From assembly GCF_022760175.1 (NCBI RefSeq), contig NZ_CP094326.1, positions 3,088,804 to 3,152,803 on the forward strand: a DNA stretch of 64,000 bases, in the 5' to 3' direction. Source of the stretch: Zhouia spongiae. Lineage in GTDB: Bacteria > Bacteroidota > Bacteroidia > Flavobacteriales > Flavobacteriaceae. A program made the translations under genes and the position numbers. This document shows positions 1 to 10,133 of the stretch, in pieces. Positions within the stretch are counted from its first letter, which is position 1. Every line of letters starts with the position of its first letter. The notes below the pieces were generated by a model. It was not told the DNA's origin and ran no database searches. It worked only from the letters and a program-made list of their open reading frames with translations.

Positions 1-252
1 ATAACCTCCAAACAATTATCGCAACTCATCAACCAGACGAAGGATAAAAATTACTCCTTGTATATTTCCGAACTCCGGGTAAGGGAAGCCATGAAAATCA
101 TGGAAAACGAGCAATACAAAGACTATAAAATAGCAGCGATAGCCTACGAAAGTGGCTTCAATAGTATTTCTTCCTTTAATGCCGCTTTTAAGAAAATTAC
201 GAGGCAGACTCCCGTGGCTTACCGAAATTCTTTGGCTGAATCGGCCGAATAG
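1..252 (+). CDS. AraC-family transcriptional regulator, C-terminal part (5' truncated)
   Basis: The reading frame is open from base 1 and ends at TAG 250-252, giving about 83 residues. It reads as the DNA-binding half of an AraC/XylS regulator: a first helix-turn-helix with LRVREAMKIMEN, then IAAIAYESGFNSISSFNAAFKKITRQTP, which is the conserved second HTH with the usual SGF..xxSxFxxxFKKxxGxTP pattern. The sensor or membrane portion lies left of the window, so the inducer is unknown. Many Bacteroidota proteins of this kind have an N-terminal TPR or 7TM sensor, but nothing here shows it. It is followed by lepB after 76 bases, on the same strand. Confidence 0.85.
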   Translation: MTSKQLSQLINQTKDKNYSLYISELRVREAMKIMENEQYKDYKIAAIAYESGFNSISSFNAAFKKITRQTPVAYRNSLAESAE

Positions 253-328
253 TATGCCAGAATCATGATGTAAGTAGTTTTTATGCACTGTGAAGCAGAT
301 TTTTGCATAAAATTTACAATTCACTCCT

Positions 329-1921
329 ATGGTCATACCGTTGATAATTTACTTCGTTATCATACAAATCATTCATTTTTTAAGCAGCTGGAAGCTTTAT
401 AAACTGGCAGGGATACCGTGGTGGTATGCTATGATTCCCGTCTATAACGCCATCGTATTAATGAACATCATAAAGCGTCCCCCATGGTGGACGATACTAT
501 TATTCCTTCCCGTCATTAACCTGATCATGTTTCCTGTTATTTGGGTAGAAACCATCAGGAGTTTCGGGAAGGTCGGCACTTTCGACACCTGGCTGGTGAT
601 ACTCTCGCTGGGATTTTACATTACCTATTTAAACTATAATCCGGCTTCCCTGGAGTATCGCCCGGACAGAAGCCTGAAACCGCGCACAGGAACAGGGGAG
701 TGGATGAGTTCGATTTTATTTGCCGTGATAGCGGCTACCATTGTACATACTTATATCATCCAACCCTTTGTTATTCCCACATCGTCTATGGAGAAATCGA
801 TGTTGGTGGGCGACTTCCTATTTGTCAGCAAGGTACATTACGGTGCCCGAACCCCGATCACCGCTCTGGCATTGCCTATGGTTCACGATACCATTCCCTT
901 ACTTAAAACCAAATCGTATGTGTTTAGTGATGATGCTACCAAACACCAATCTTCATGGCTGAACAGCTTCCAGTTACCTTATTTCAGATGGCCCGGCTTT
1001 CAGCAAATAGAAAGGAATGATATAGTGGTGTTTAACCAGCCTGCGGACACCCTCCGGGATATGAATAATTTTCATCCCGATCGCAGTTACCTGAAACCCA
1101 TCGATAAAAAAACGAACCTGGTAAAACGCTGCGTAGGGCTGCCGGGCGATACCTTAAGTCTGCACGATGGTTATGTATATATCAACGGAACAAAGACCGA
1201 TAGCGAGCTTGAAAACCAATTGCAGTTTTCTTATATAGTACAGACCAACGGGAGCACCTTGTCGAAAGGCTATATGTATGATCGCTTTGGGGTTACGGAC
1301 GATTTCGGCGCGATACAACCGGGGTTCTATTATTTTAAATCCCTGACCCGGGAAACAGTAAAAAAAATGCGTAAGAACCCGAATATAGTGGAGATAAAGC
1401 GGATCGTAGCCGACGGTAGTTCAGCATCAGAGCCTGTTTATCCTTATCCTGCTGTAAGTAACAATACCGTAGACGAGTATGCACCGATCTATATTCCGAA
1501 AAAGGGACAGCGTATCGGTATCAACCTGCAAACATTACTCCTTTACAAACGTGTTATTACAACATACGAGGGTAATACCCTGAAAGTGAACGATAATGCT
1601 ATTTATATCAACGGCAAAAAGACCGACACCTATACTTTTAAACAAGATTATTACTGGATGATGGGCGATAACAGGCATAACTCTATCGATTCGCGGTTTT
1701 GGGGTTTTGTGCCTTTTGACCATGTGGTAGGGAAACCGGTACTTACCTGGTTAAGCTGGGATAAAGAAGGGAAAAAAATCCGCTGGAAACGCCTTTTTAC
1801 CACCGTAAATAAAAAAGGAAAACAAAGGTCTTATGCGTGGGTATTGGGAATTCTGCTATTGGGCTATTTTGCTTATTATGGGTATAGAAAATGGTCTTTA
1901 AAGCGGACTTCGAAATACTAG
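329..1921 (+). CDS. lepB: Signal peptidase I (long Bacteroidota form)
   Basis: Cleaves signal peptides from exported proteins at the outer face of the inner membrane. The protein has 530 residues. The first ~110 form several membrane helices around a short WYAMIPVYN segment, a DUF5684-like N-terminal extension seen in this phylum. A further helix near 125-145 leads into the S26 domain. Visible catalytic parts are the Ser-Met pair in PTSSM (Ser153), the Lys in KRCVGLPGD (K266, general base) and the GDNRHNSIDSR box near 447. The domain carries two long insertions (about 170-230 and 290-410), so the protein is much longer than the ~320 residues of E. coli LepB; this is normal for Bacteroidota. 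ATG 329 is the only sensible start. Confidence 0.93.
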   Translation: MVIPLIIYFVIIQIIHFLSSWKLYKLAGIPWWYAMIPVYNAIVLMNIIKRPPWWTILLFLPVINLIMFPVIWVETIRSFGKVGTFDTWLVILSLGFYITYLNYNPASLEYRPDRSLKPRTGTGEWMSSILFAVIAATIVHTYIIQPFVIPTSSMEKSMLVGDFLFVSKVHYGARTPITALALPMVHDTIPLLKTKSYVFSDDATKHQSSWLNSFQLPYFRWPGFQQIERNDIVVFNQPADTLRDMNNFHPDRSYLKPIDKKTNLVKRCVGLPGDTLSLHDGYVYINGTKTDSELENQLQFSYIVQTNGSTLSKGYMYDRFGVTDDFGAIQPGFYYFKSLTRETVKKMRKNPNIVEIKRIVADGSSASEPVYPYPAVSNNTVDEYAPIYIPKKGQRIGINLQTLLLYKRVITTYEGNTLKVNDNAIYINGKKTDTYTFKQDYYWMMGDNRHNSIDSRFWGFVPFDHVVGKPVLTWLSWDKEGKKIRWKRLFTTVNKKGKQRSYAWVLGILLLGYFAYYGYRKWSLKRTSKY

Positions 1922-2458
<537 letters not shown>

Positions 2459-3637
2459 TTACTCCATAATCATATCAAAAACACCTTTTGTCAGGAATAC
2501 GGCATTTGGTTCGAAACTATCTGTATTCTTGATTTCGATATAGCCGTTCGATACATTTCCAACTTTAATCGGGACTTGTTTATATAAAGTGTCATTGGTA
2601 CGTATAAGTCCATAATAATCATTGTCTATTTTAACAGCTGCTTCTTCGGGTAAAGCATTCAGCGTATCTTGTGTGGTAATGATTTCAACTTCTACATACA
2701 TTCCCGGCGCAAATAATTCAGTATCCTGAGCTTCTTTAAGGTCAATATAAACACTTGCAGTCCGGTTTTGCTCATCGATTGCTTTATTAATAAGTTTTAC
2801 TGTACCGTTATAACTTTTCTCTGCATCATTCTGTACATTGAACCTAACTAATTGTCCTGTTTTTAATGATGGTAAACTCTTTTCAAACACCTGTGTTTTA
2901 ATCTGTAAATGCCTGGTATCGGTAATACTAAGCGCTACATCTGACGGATTAAGATATTCGCCTTTCTGTGTGTTTAAAGCAGTAATATACCCATTTATTG
3001 GCGCCAATACACCTATGGTAGATCGTAAGTTGGTGGCATCTAAAGTATTCGGATTGATCTTCATTAACCTTAATTGCTTCTTTAGTGATTCGTATTGTGC
3101 CTTGATAACACTATAATCGGCCTCAGCTTTTAAGAGGTTCTTTTCGGAAGTAATCTGGTCTTTCATTAACTGTTGCTGCCTTTTGTACTCCGCATTCAGG
3201 TATGTTAACTGTCCTTTTGCTTCTAGAAAACGTTGTTGTACCTGGATGTAATCAGGATTTTCCAGTGTAAACAATAACTGTCCCTTGCGTACTTTATCGC
3301 CCGGCAATAACGATAACTCCTTTACATATCCCGAAAAATAAACACTAACCGAAGCTTTGCTATTTGGTGGTACAGTGAAAATACCATTGGCTTTTACCGT
3401 GCGGTTAAAGGCTCTCGGAGTTATTTTACCAACTTCCATCTGTGCCGCTTTAAACTGACTTTCCTTAATACTGATCAGATCATTTGCAGCATCTTGCTCC
3501 GGAATATTAATTGCTTTTTTAGTAAGGTCCTTCCCTCCTTCTGAATTACACGAGCTAAGTGTAAATACCGGAATCGCCAGTAGTAAAGCTGACCGAAACA
3601 GGATGTTTGTTATTTTCATTTTATATTGGCGTATCAT
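2459..3637 (-). CDS. Efflux RND periplasmic adaptor (membrane-fusion lipoprotein, CusB/CzcB type)
   Basis: The periplasmic adaptor that joins the RND pump to the outer-membrane channel. It has 392 residues. A lipoprotein signal ends in LSSC, followed by an HlyD-like layout: a barrel-sandwich half-motif (GYVKELSLLPGDKVRKGQLLFTLENPDY), a helical hairpin (QQRFLEAKGQLTYLNAEYKRQQQL...), the second half-motif (LAPINGYITALNTQKGEYL), then beta-barrel and membrane-proximal domains. No extra metal-binding N-terminal domain is visible. ATG 3637 overlaps the TGA of the upstream pump gene by 4 bases (ATGA), pointing to translational coupling; an internal ATG six codons later would also give an intact signal peptide. 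The metal is inferred only as a heavy metal, from the partner pump. Confidence 0.9.
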   Translation of the reverse strand: MIRQYKMKITNILFRSALLLAIPVFTLSSCNSEGGKDLTKKAINIPEQDAANDLISIKESQFKAAQMEVGKITPRAFNRTVKANGIFTVPPNSKASVSVYFSGYVKELSLLPGDKVRKGQLLFTLENPDYIQVQQRFLEAKGQLTYLNAEYKRQQQLMKDQITSEKNLLKAEADYSVIKAQYESLKKQLRLMKINPNTLDATNLRSTIGVLAPINGYITALNTQKGEYLNPSDVALSITDTRHLQIKTQVFEKSLPSLKTGQLVRFNVQNDAEKSYNGTVKLINKAIDEQNRTASVYIDLKEAQDTELFAPGMYVEVEIITTQDTLNALPEEAAVKIDNDYYGLIRTNDTLYKQVPIKVGNVSNGYIEIKNTDSFEPNAVFLTKGVFDMIME

Positions 3638-6600
3638 TCTGTTATATAGTTTAGTTCGAGTACTGTTTTGTTGTAATTATATAAAGTTTCCAGTCGTTTA
3701 ATTTCGATGTCACGTGCATTTTCGAGTAATTGTACGTACTGTAAAAAGTCAATTTCACCACTTTTATAGGCCTTAGATGCACTTAATGTAAGCTGATCGG
3801 CCATTTTTTTACCGGTTTCCTGATAGTATGAAAGGATGTGGTTATACTTTTCGAGATCGGCTTTTAGCTTCTCATCCCTCGATTGTAATCGCGCCTGATA
3901 ATCCTGAATCTCATGATCGCTGATATCTTTTTGTGCTTTGGCTGCTTTTATTTTAGACGACTGATTGAAAAACCAGAGTGGAACGGTAACTCCTGCCTGG
4001 AAACCTCTGTATGTTTTTGCTCCGGCAAGACTATTTGTGCCCTGAAAAAACGATACCTCAATATCGGGTAATAAATTTTGTCGTTCCATTGATAGTTCTA
4101 AAGCCGATAATCGTTGTTTTTCGCGATAGTAGTTGATTCCGGGGTGACTGAGAGAATCTGTTTTCTCATACTCCAAACGCATCATGTCTGTTTCCAAGGC
4201 AGTAACAGCCTCCTCTGTTTGCAGAAGCTTTCTTAGTTCTAATATCGATTTTTCGTGTTCCTTCAGGCATTGCGTTAATAAGATGGATACCTCTTTTTGC
4301 TTTGTTTCAGCAGTCAGCTGCTCAAGCATATTGGTAGCCCCCAGCTCAAACTTACGTGTTGCTGCTTTAGCAAATGCTTTATACAAACTATCCAGATAGG
4401 TGTATTGGTCGATGAGCTGTTGCTGATATACAATCTGCATATAAGCGGTTGACACCTCCTTTTTAAGCAGACGTTCCTGTATATAGTAGGCCTGTTGAGC
4501 CATTGCGGATTCCTGTTTCAATGCTTTTCTACGTGTACCGTAGATGGTAGGGAATCTCATCTGCTGACTAACACCGAATACCCGTAATGCCTCTCCGTTT
4601 TCAGCTATATTGTTCTCGTCGTACTGGTAATAAACCTGTGGTTTTTCGAGATTAAATGCATTGCCTTCCAGATGCTCTGCCTGTTTCACTTTTTGCTGAG
4701 CGGCCCGGATACCGTGATTATTCTCAAGAGCCATATCAATAGCTTGTTCTAAACTAACCGTTTTTTGCTGCGACATACCTATAACGGGCAATAGCAATAC
4801 AAGTAATGCTCCTATTTTTTTAGCCTTAAACGGTTTGAATTGCTGTTTTGTATCGAACCAGGCATACAATACCGGCAATACAACAAGGGTCAGTAAGGTA
4901 GCCGTTACCAATCCACCTACCACAACGGTTGCTAACGGACGTTGTACTTCTGCTCCTGCAGAGCCGGATATGGCCATCGGCAGAAAGCCCAGTGCAGCAG
5001 CTGATGCTGTGAGTAATACCGGCCGTAGCCTGTTTCTGGTTCCGGTTAAAATACGCTTGTGAATATTGCTCATTCCGTGTGCTTTTAATTCTTTAAATTC
5101 TTCTATCAGAACAATTCCGTTTAATACCGCAATCCCGAACAATGCTATAAATCCCACTCCCGCAGAGATGCTAAATGGCATTCCCCGTAGATAAAGAAGG
5201 AGTACGCCTCCGATAGCCGCCAGTGGAATGGCACTGTAAATCATCAGGGCCTCTTTTACCGAATTGAAGGCAAAATAAAGTAGTATGAATATGAGTACTA
5301 AAGCAATAGGTACCGCAATCTTAAGTCGCTGTGAAGCAGCCTGTAAATTTTCGAATTGTCCGCCATAACTAATCGTATATCCCGGTGGCAGATTGATTTC
5401 CTTATTAATGACTTCTCGGACATCATTTACAACCGATTCCAGGTCTCGGTTACGAACATTGATACCTACCACAATACGACGCTTGGTATTATCTCTGGAA
5501 ATCTTCGCAGGACCTTTGGTATAATTAATATCAGCAAACTCACTTAGTGGTAATGAACGTCCATCAGGAAGGGTTATAGATGCGGTTTCGAGATGTTGTA
5601 TATCGTTTCGGTGCTTCTGATCGAATCGCACTACCAGGTCGAATTGTTTCTCTCCCTCAAATACGGTTCCGGCGCTGGCTCCTGCAAAGCCCATAGTGAC
5701 AATTCGGTTAAGGTCTTCTATATTCAATCCATATTTGGCGATCTTCTGCCTGTTGTAGGTTACCGACATCTGTGGTAATCCTGCAATTTTCTCCACAGAA
5801 ATATCTGCAGCACCTTCTACATCCGTTATCGCCTTTTGTATTTCAAGGGCTTTTTTATATAGTATATCGAGATCTTCTCCGAAAACTTTAATAGCCACAT
5901 CGGCACGAACTCCTGTAATGAGTTCGTTAAAACGCATTTCAATAGGTTGCGTAAATTCGTAATCGACTCCAGGGATCTCACGGGTTAAAGCCTCTTTAAA
6001 CTTATCGGCCAGTTCGTCTTTTGTTTCTGCCGAAGTCCACGTGCTTTTAGGGTTGAGTTTGATCATGACATCGCTCTCCTCCATCGACATCGGATCGGTA
6101 GGTACTTCTGCAGCTCCTATTCTCGTTACTACCTGGTCTACTTCAGGAAAGGTCTTAAGAATCTGCTCCATTTTAGTAGTTGCTTCGATAGTCCTGCTTA
6201 ACGAGGTACCGGTTTTAAGAACCGGCTGAATAACAAAATCTCCTTCATCGAGTGTTGGTACGAACTCCCCTCCCATTCTCGAAAACAACCATCCGGTTCC
6301 AATAAGCAGGATAGCAGCCATAGCGAAAACCACTTTTCGCTTTTTTAATGCCCATAATATTACAGGACGGTAGCTGTTTTCTAGCCATGTTATGAGTCGT
6401 TTGGAGATGGTATTTTTATTCGGATCTCCCGGTTTGATAAATACCGAAGCCATTACCGGTACATAGGTAAAACACAAGATCATCGCTCCGATAAGAGCAA
6501 AGCAAAAGACCAGTGCCATTGGTATAAACATCTTTCCTTCAACATTCGTTAACGATAAAATCGGAATAAATACAATAATGATGATAAGTTGGCCGAATAC

Positions 6601-7959
6601 AGCCGAATTCATCATTTTAGTAGCCCCCTGAAAGGTGATTTTATCAATAAGTTTCTGTCTTTCTACTTTAGGTAATTGGAGGATTTGATTTCTCTGGCTC
6701 GTAATCCGGAAGGCAATAAACTCAACAATAATTACAGAGCCGTCTACAATAATTCCGAAATCGATAGCACCGAGACTCATTAAGTTGGCATCGACGCCGA
6801 AGATATACATCAGTGAAAGAGCAAACAACAGACACAAAGGTATTACCGAAGCTACAACAAGTCCCGAACGGAAGTTACCCAGCAGCAGAACCACCACAAA
6901 TATCACAATCAGACACCCCAGGATAAGGTTTTCGGCAATAGTGAAAGTTGTTTTGGAGATAAGTTCACTACGCTCAAGGAAAGCATTTATTTTTACGCCC
7001 TCCGGTAATGTTAATTGTAACTCTGCTACACGGGCCTTAACCGCTTTTATTACTTCATTTGAATCAGCTCCCTTTAACATCATTACCTGTCCGAGGACTT
7101 TTTCACCTTCCCCGTTTCCGGTAATGGCTCCAAAACGATTGGCATGTCCAAAACCAACGGTAGCAATATCTTTAATGTATATTGGAACTCCATTCCGGTT
7201 ATCAACTACGATGTTTTCGATATCCGGTATATTGTTTACCAGGCCCTCACCTCTTACAAAATAGGTCTGGTTTACTTTTTCTATATACCCTCCACCGGCA
7301 ACGCTGTTATTGTTTTTTAAAGCGTCATACACTTCAAAAACAGAAACATTCATGGCTCTTAATCGCTCTGGATTGATGGCCACCTCATACTGTTTCAGGT
7401 ATCCCCCCCAGGTATTTACTTCAACGACCCCGGGAATACCTGATAGCTGCCGCTTTACGATCCAGTCCTGAATTGTTCTCAGGTCAGCTAAGGAATATTT
7501 GTCCCTGTGCTCAGCATCTACATCAATAACATACTGATAAATTTCTCCAAGACCTGTAGTAATAGGCCCCATAAATGGCGAGCCGAAACCTTCCGGTATT
7601 TTTTCTTCCGCATTTTTAATCTTCTCTGCAATTAACTGTCGTGGCAGATAAGTACCTATTTTATCATCAAATACGATCGTAACTACCGACAAGCCGAATT
7701 TGGAAATCGATCTGATTTCTTTTACACCGGGCAGATTGGTCATTTCGAGTTCTACCGGATACGTCAGAAACTTTTCAACATCTTCGGTTGCCAGGTTTTT
7801 GGAAGTGGTAATTACCTGTACCTGGTTGTTCGTAATGTCCGGTACTGCTCCAATAGGAATATTAGACAGTGCATACAACCCATAACCTACGATTCCTGCC
7901 GTAAATAGGAATATAATAAGTTTATGGCGTATACTGTATTGAATAATCTTTTCTAGCAT
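3634..7959 (-). CDS. CusA/CzcA-type heavy-metal RND pump fused to a TolC-like outer-membrane factor
   Basis: A proton-driven heavy-metal efflux pump of 1441 residues. Residues 1 to ~1040 are a complete HME-RND protein: N-terminal helix and porter domain (GAVPDITNNQVQV), the TM4 signature DFGIIVDGSVIIVEF near 398-412 carrying the conserved acidic residues, and the second TM bundle ending at LPVLYAWFD. Residues ~1045-1062 (KKIGALLVLLLPVIGMSQQ) look like an internal signal sequence or extra TM helix. They are followed by ~380 residues of TolC/OEP coiled coil (SLEQAIDMALENNHGIRAAQQK ...). The fusion is continuous with no frameshift and is a known architecture in Bacteroidota. The TDPMSMEESDVMIKL stretch looks more CzcA-like than CusA-like, but I cannot fix the metal. 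A strong TACATTTG promoter box and regulator repeats precede it. Confidence 0.93.
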   Translation of the reverse strand: MLEKIIQYSIRHKLIIFLFTAGIVGYGLYALSNIPIGAVPDITNNQVQVITTSKNLATEDVEKFLTYPVELEMTNLPGVKEIRSISKFGLSVVTIVFDDKIGTYLPRQLIAEKIKNAEEKIPEGFGSPFMGPITTGLGEIYQYVIDVDAEHRDKYSLADLRTIQDWIVKRQLSGIPGVVEVNTWGGYLKQYEVAINPERLRAMNVSVFEVYDALKNNNSVAGGGYIEKVNQTYFVRGEGLVNNIPDIENIVVDNRNGVPIYIKDIATVGFGHANRFGAITGNGEGEKVLGQVMMLKGADSNEVIKAVKARVAELQLTLPEGVKINAFLERSELISKTTFTIAENLILGCLIVIFVVVLLLGNFRSGLVVASVIPLCLLFALSLMYIFGVDANLMSLGAIDFGIIVDGSVIIVEFIAFRITSQRNQILQLPKVERQKLIDKITFQGATKMMNSAVFGQLIIIIVFIPILSLTNVEGKMFIPMALVFCFALIGAMILCFTYVPVMASVFIKPGDPNKNTISKRLITWLENSYRPVILWALKKRKVVFAMAAILLIGTGWLFSRMGGEFVPTLDEGDFVIQPVLKTGTSLSRTIEATTKMEQILKTFPEVDQVVTRIGAAEVPTDPMSMEESDVMIKLNPKSTWTSAETKDELADKFKEALTREIPGVDYEFTQPIEMRFNELITGVRADVAIKVFGEDLDILYKKALEIQKAITDVEGAADISVEKIAGLPQMSVTYNRQKIAKYGLNIEDLNRIVTMGFAGASAGTVFEGEKQFDLVVRFDQKHRNDIQHLETASITLPDGRSLPLSEFADINYTKGPAKISRDNTKRRIVVGINVRNRDLESVVNDVREVINKEINLPPGYTISYGGQFENLQAASQRLKIAVPIALVLIFILLYFAFNSVKEALMIYSAIPLAAIGGVLLLYLRGMPFSISAGVGFIALFGIAVLNGIVLIEEFKELKAHGMSNIHKRILTGTRNRLRPVLLTASAAALGFLPMAISGSAGAEVQRPLATVVVGGLVTATLLTLVVLPVLYAWFDTKQQFKPFKAKKIGALLVLLLPVIGMSQQKTVSLEQAIDMALENNHGIRAAQQKVKQAEHLEGNAFNLEKPQVYYQYDENNIAENGEALRVFGVSQQMRFPTIYGTRRKALKQESAMAQQAYYIQERLLKKEVSTAYMQIVYQQQLIDQYTYLDSLYKAFAKAATRKFELGATNMLEQLTAETKQKEVSILLTQCLKEHEKSILELRKLLQTEEAVTALETDMMRLEYEKTDSLSHPGINYYREKQRLSALELSMERQNLLPDIEVSFFQGTNSLAGAKTYRGFQAGVTVPLWFFNQSSKIKAAKAQKDISDHEIQDYQARLQSRDEKLKADLEKYNHILSYYQETGKKMADQLTLSASKAYKSGEIDFLQYVQLLENARDIEIKRLETLYNYNKTVLELNYITE

Positions 7960-7982
7960 TTTGGCTATTATTTAGTATTAGC

Positions 7983-8038
7983 CAAATGTAGTTTTCCTAT
8001 CTAAAGCTATTCTAAGTGCTTTCTTAAGATTCGCTTAA
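7983..8038 (-). promoter_or_regulatory. Pump-operon promoter with putative response-regulator direct repeats
   Basis: Read on the minus strand, TTAAG at 8038-8034 and TTAAG at 8027-8023 form an 11-base-spaced direct repeat. Weaker half-sites CTTAG (8016-8012) and CTTTAG (8006-8001) follow in roughly the same phase. A perfect Bacteroidota -7 box, TACATTTG, lies at 7990-7983, and the pump ATG at 7959. The repeats occupy the -33 region, as expected for activation by an OmpR/PhoB-type regulator. The same 16-base unit with one change precedes the regulator gene. The operator role is inferred. Confidence 0.65.
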
Positions 8039-9408
8039 AATACGATGGTGAAAGTCGTGCCGTGATGTAATTCACTTTTTATATTAATCTTAGCCTGAAT
8101 GGCATCTGCGGCCTTTTTAACTATGGATAGTCCGAGTCCGTTACCTTTAATATCCTTGTGGTTTAAAGCGTCGGATCGGAAGAAGGAATTAAAAAGTTTA
8201 TCCATATCATCCTTTTTAATTCCGATTCCCTGATCCTGAACGGTACAGATAATTTCGGAATTCTTTTGATGAATACGGATATTGATGGCTTGTTCGCTAT
8301 TTGAATATTTAATGGCATTATGGATAACATTTTCCATAATAAGCATGGTGTAGTACTGCGGGGTATGAAGTTCAAGTTCGGGGTTAAAATCTACATGAAT
8401 ATGTAAGTTTTTCTCCTGAATAAGCTGTTTGTTTCTCATAAGGATTTCATCGATAACAGTAGGAAGACTCACTTCCATTCCGGCATCGAGACTTTTACCC
8501 GAATCTATACGAGCCAGCAATAGTAACTGGTCTATAGTCTCCGACATGCGGTTGATTTCCTTTAAACTGTATTGTACTTTTTCTACATATTGGTCATGAG
8601 TCCTTTCTTTTCGAATAAGTACTTCAAGAGTCCCTCTAAGAGCCGCTAAAGGGGTACGCAATTCATGTGATGCATCAGATGTAAATTGACGTTCCCGTTC
8701 GATGGCATTTTCAATCCGCTGCAACAGCTCATTAAAATTGGCTGACAATTCATAGAGTTCATCCTTATGCTGCGGTAAATTAACCCGTTCATTTAAGTTA
8801 TTCTTTGTAATCCGTTTGGTAGTGTTCGATATTTCAGAAATAGGAAGTATACTGCGACCGGCGAGATACCTCGATATAAAATAAAGTCCAATCAACACAG
8901 TTAAAAAAGAAAAAATAAGCACATTTTTTAGTTTCAGGATTACCATTTTAGACGATTCCATCGACATAGCTGCCAGGATATAACCCTTCGTTTCTCCGTT
9001 CTGTTCTATTGGAATCTGTACTTGCCGTATGGCCTGATTATGAAGCTCTGCATTAATATGATCTCTGCTGGTGGCATGATTTCGATACGCAAGACTTTCA
9101 TGTTTAAGATTTGGGGATTTATCCATTAATTTCCCTTCTTTATCAATAATTTGAAGGAATACAGGATTCACCTGAACCTCTTTATGTTCTTTTTCTTCCC
9201 ATTCGAGCTTATTTATAAATTTCAGACTGTCACCAACGATAATAATTTCATCTGTATGTCTATGAGCTTCATATGCCAAATCACTATCGAGGTTGTGGTA
9301 TACAGTGCTTCTTACCACAAAGAATATAACGCTGAAAATAATCAGCATAATAACCGCAGTGGCGATCATATAATGTAATGCAATCCTATTTTTAAAACTT
9401 AAATTCAT
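8035..9408 (-). CDS. Sensor histidine kinase of the efflux operon
   Basis: Membrane sensor kinase, 457 residues, CusS/two-component type. There is an N-terminal TM helix (~12-33), a periplasmic sensor region to ~155, a second TM helix (~160-180) and a HAMP linker. HisKA carries FTSDASHELRTPL with the phospho-accepting H248, and HATPase_c has the N box (NVIHNAIKYSN), G1 (DQGIGI) and G2 (GNGLGLSIVKK). It overlaps the response-regulator gene by 4 bases (ATGA), so the two are translated together. The periplasmic part contains a run KLEWEEKEHKEVQVNP with His and Glu residues that could bind metal; that is inference. Its last codons overlap the operator repeats of the pump promoter. Confidence 0.92.
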   Translation of the reverse strand: MNLSFKNRIALHYMIATAVIMLIIFSVIFFVVRSTVYHNLDSDLAYEAHRHTDEIIIVGDSLKFINKLEWEEKEHKEVQVNPVFLQIIDKEGKLMDKSPNLKHESLAYRNHATSRDHINAELHNQAIRQVQIPIEQNGETKGYILAAMSMESSKMVILKLKNVLIFSFLTVLIGLYFISRYLAGRSILPISEISNTTKRITKNNLNERVNLPQHKDELYELSANFNELLQRIENAIERERQFTSDASHELRTPLAALRGTLEVLIRKERTHDQYVEKVQYSLKEINRMSETIDQLLLLARIDSGKSLDAGMEVSLPTVIDEILMRNKQLIQEKNLHIHVDFNPELELHTPQYYTMLIMENVIHNAIKYSNSEQAINIRIHQKNSEIICTVQDQGIGIKKDDMDKLFNSFFRSDALNHKDIKGNGLGLSIVKKAADAIQAKINIKSELHHGTTFTIVF

Positions 9409-10073
9409 TTTTCAGTGGCAATATAGCCCACACCTCTCACGGTTTGGATATAGTTTTCTTTATCGGTGAGATTCAGTTTTTTGCGTAGGGAATTAATATA
9501 TACATCTATAACACCGGTGTTATACTGAAAATGAATATCCCATACATTTTCTATGATTTTAGTACGTGTACAGACCTTCCCTTTATTTCGCAATAAGTAT
9601 CCTAATAAGGCAAATTCTTTTTGGGTTAGAACCACCTCTTTATCATCCCGGAATACCCGGTGTATATCCTTGTTAAGGACAATAGGACCTAGTTCAAGTA
9701 TGTTATGATCTCCGGCCGAGGTACGGAGTTGTACTTTAATGCGCTCTAATAATTCCTCAAAATGAAAGGGTTTTTTTATGAAGTCGTTGGCTCCTGCCTG
9801 CAGTCCAAACACAGTTTCACTAACTGTATCTTTAGCGGTAAGGAAAATAATAGGAGTGATTTGATGCTTTTTTCTGAATTGTCTGCAGATTTCAATCCCG
9901 CTTACCCCGGGTAGCATCCAGTCGAGTAAAAGTAAATCGTAATCTCCCGACATTGCCATATCAAGTCCACTAGTACCTTCTTCAGCTACTTCTACTGTAT
10001 ACAGCTCTTCTTCAAGACCTTGCTTAAGAAAGTTTGCTATGCCCGGTTCATCTTCGACTATTAAAATTCGCAT
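9405..10073 (-). CDS. OmpR/PhoB-type response regulator of the efflux operon
   Basis: DNA-binding response regulator, 222 residues. The receiver domain has the acidic pair at 7-8 (VEDE), phospho-acceptor D51 in LLLLDWMLPGVSG, the switch Thr in IIFLTAKD and Lys in FIKKPFHF. The C-terminal winged helix (~125-220) carries ELGPIVLNKDIHRVFRDDKEVVLTQKEFALLGYLLRNKG and ends with TVRGVGYIATEK. It is the first gene of the leftward operon with the kinase and the pump. A 16-base copy of the repeat found at the pump promoter lies 45 bases before its ATG, suggesting autoregulation. Confidence 0.93.
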   Translation of the reverse strand: MRILIVEDEPGIANFLKQGLEEELYTVEVAEEGTSGLDMAMSGDYDLLLLDWMLPGVSGIEICRQFRKKHQITPIIFLTAKDTVSETVFGLQAGANDFIKKPFHFEELLERIKVQLRTSAGDHNILELGPIVLNKDIHRVFRDDKEVVLTQKEFALLGYLLRNKGKVCTRTKIIENVWDIHFQYNTGVIDVYINSLRKKLNLTDKENYIQTVRGVGYIATEK

Positions 10074-10082
10074 ACTACAAAG

Positions 10083-10133
10083 GAAATATAAATCAGAAAT
10101 ATAATCAACGAACCATCCTTAAGATTTGCTTAA
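10083..10133 (-). promoter_or_regulatory. Putative autoregulatory operator and promoter of the two-component operon
   Basis: On the minus strand, TTAAG-CAAATC-TTAAG at 10133-10118 matches 15 of 16 bases of the copy at 8038-8023 before the pump gene. Two TATATTTC elements, each one base off TAnnTTTG, follow at 10103-10096 and 10090-10083. The ATG is at 10073. Binding by the adjacent regulator is inferred from the repeat spacing and the shared occurrence. Confidence 0.6.

Noticed and set aside
6785-7264. 159-codon antisense frame within the RND pump gene
   Set aside because: It is the complement of well conserved pump codons; its composition (Ser/Thr/Pro rich, no motif) is typical of an antisense shadow.
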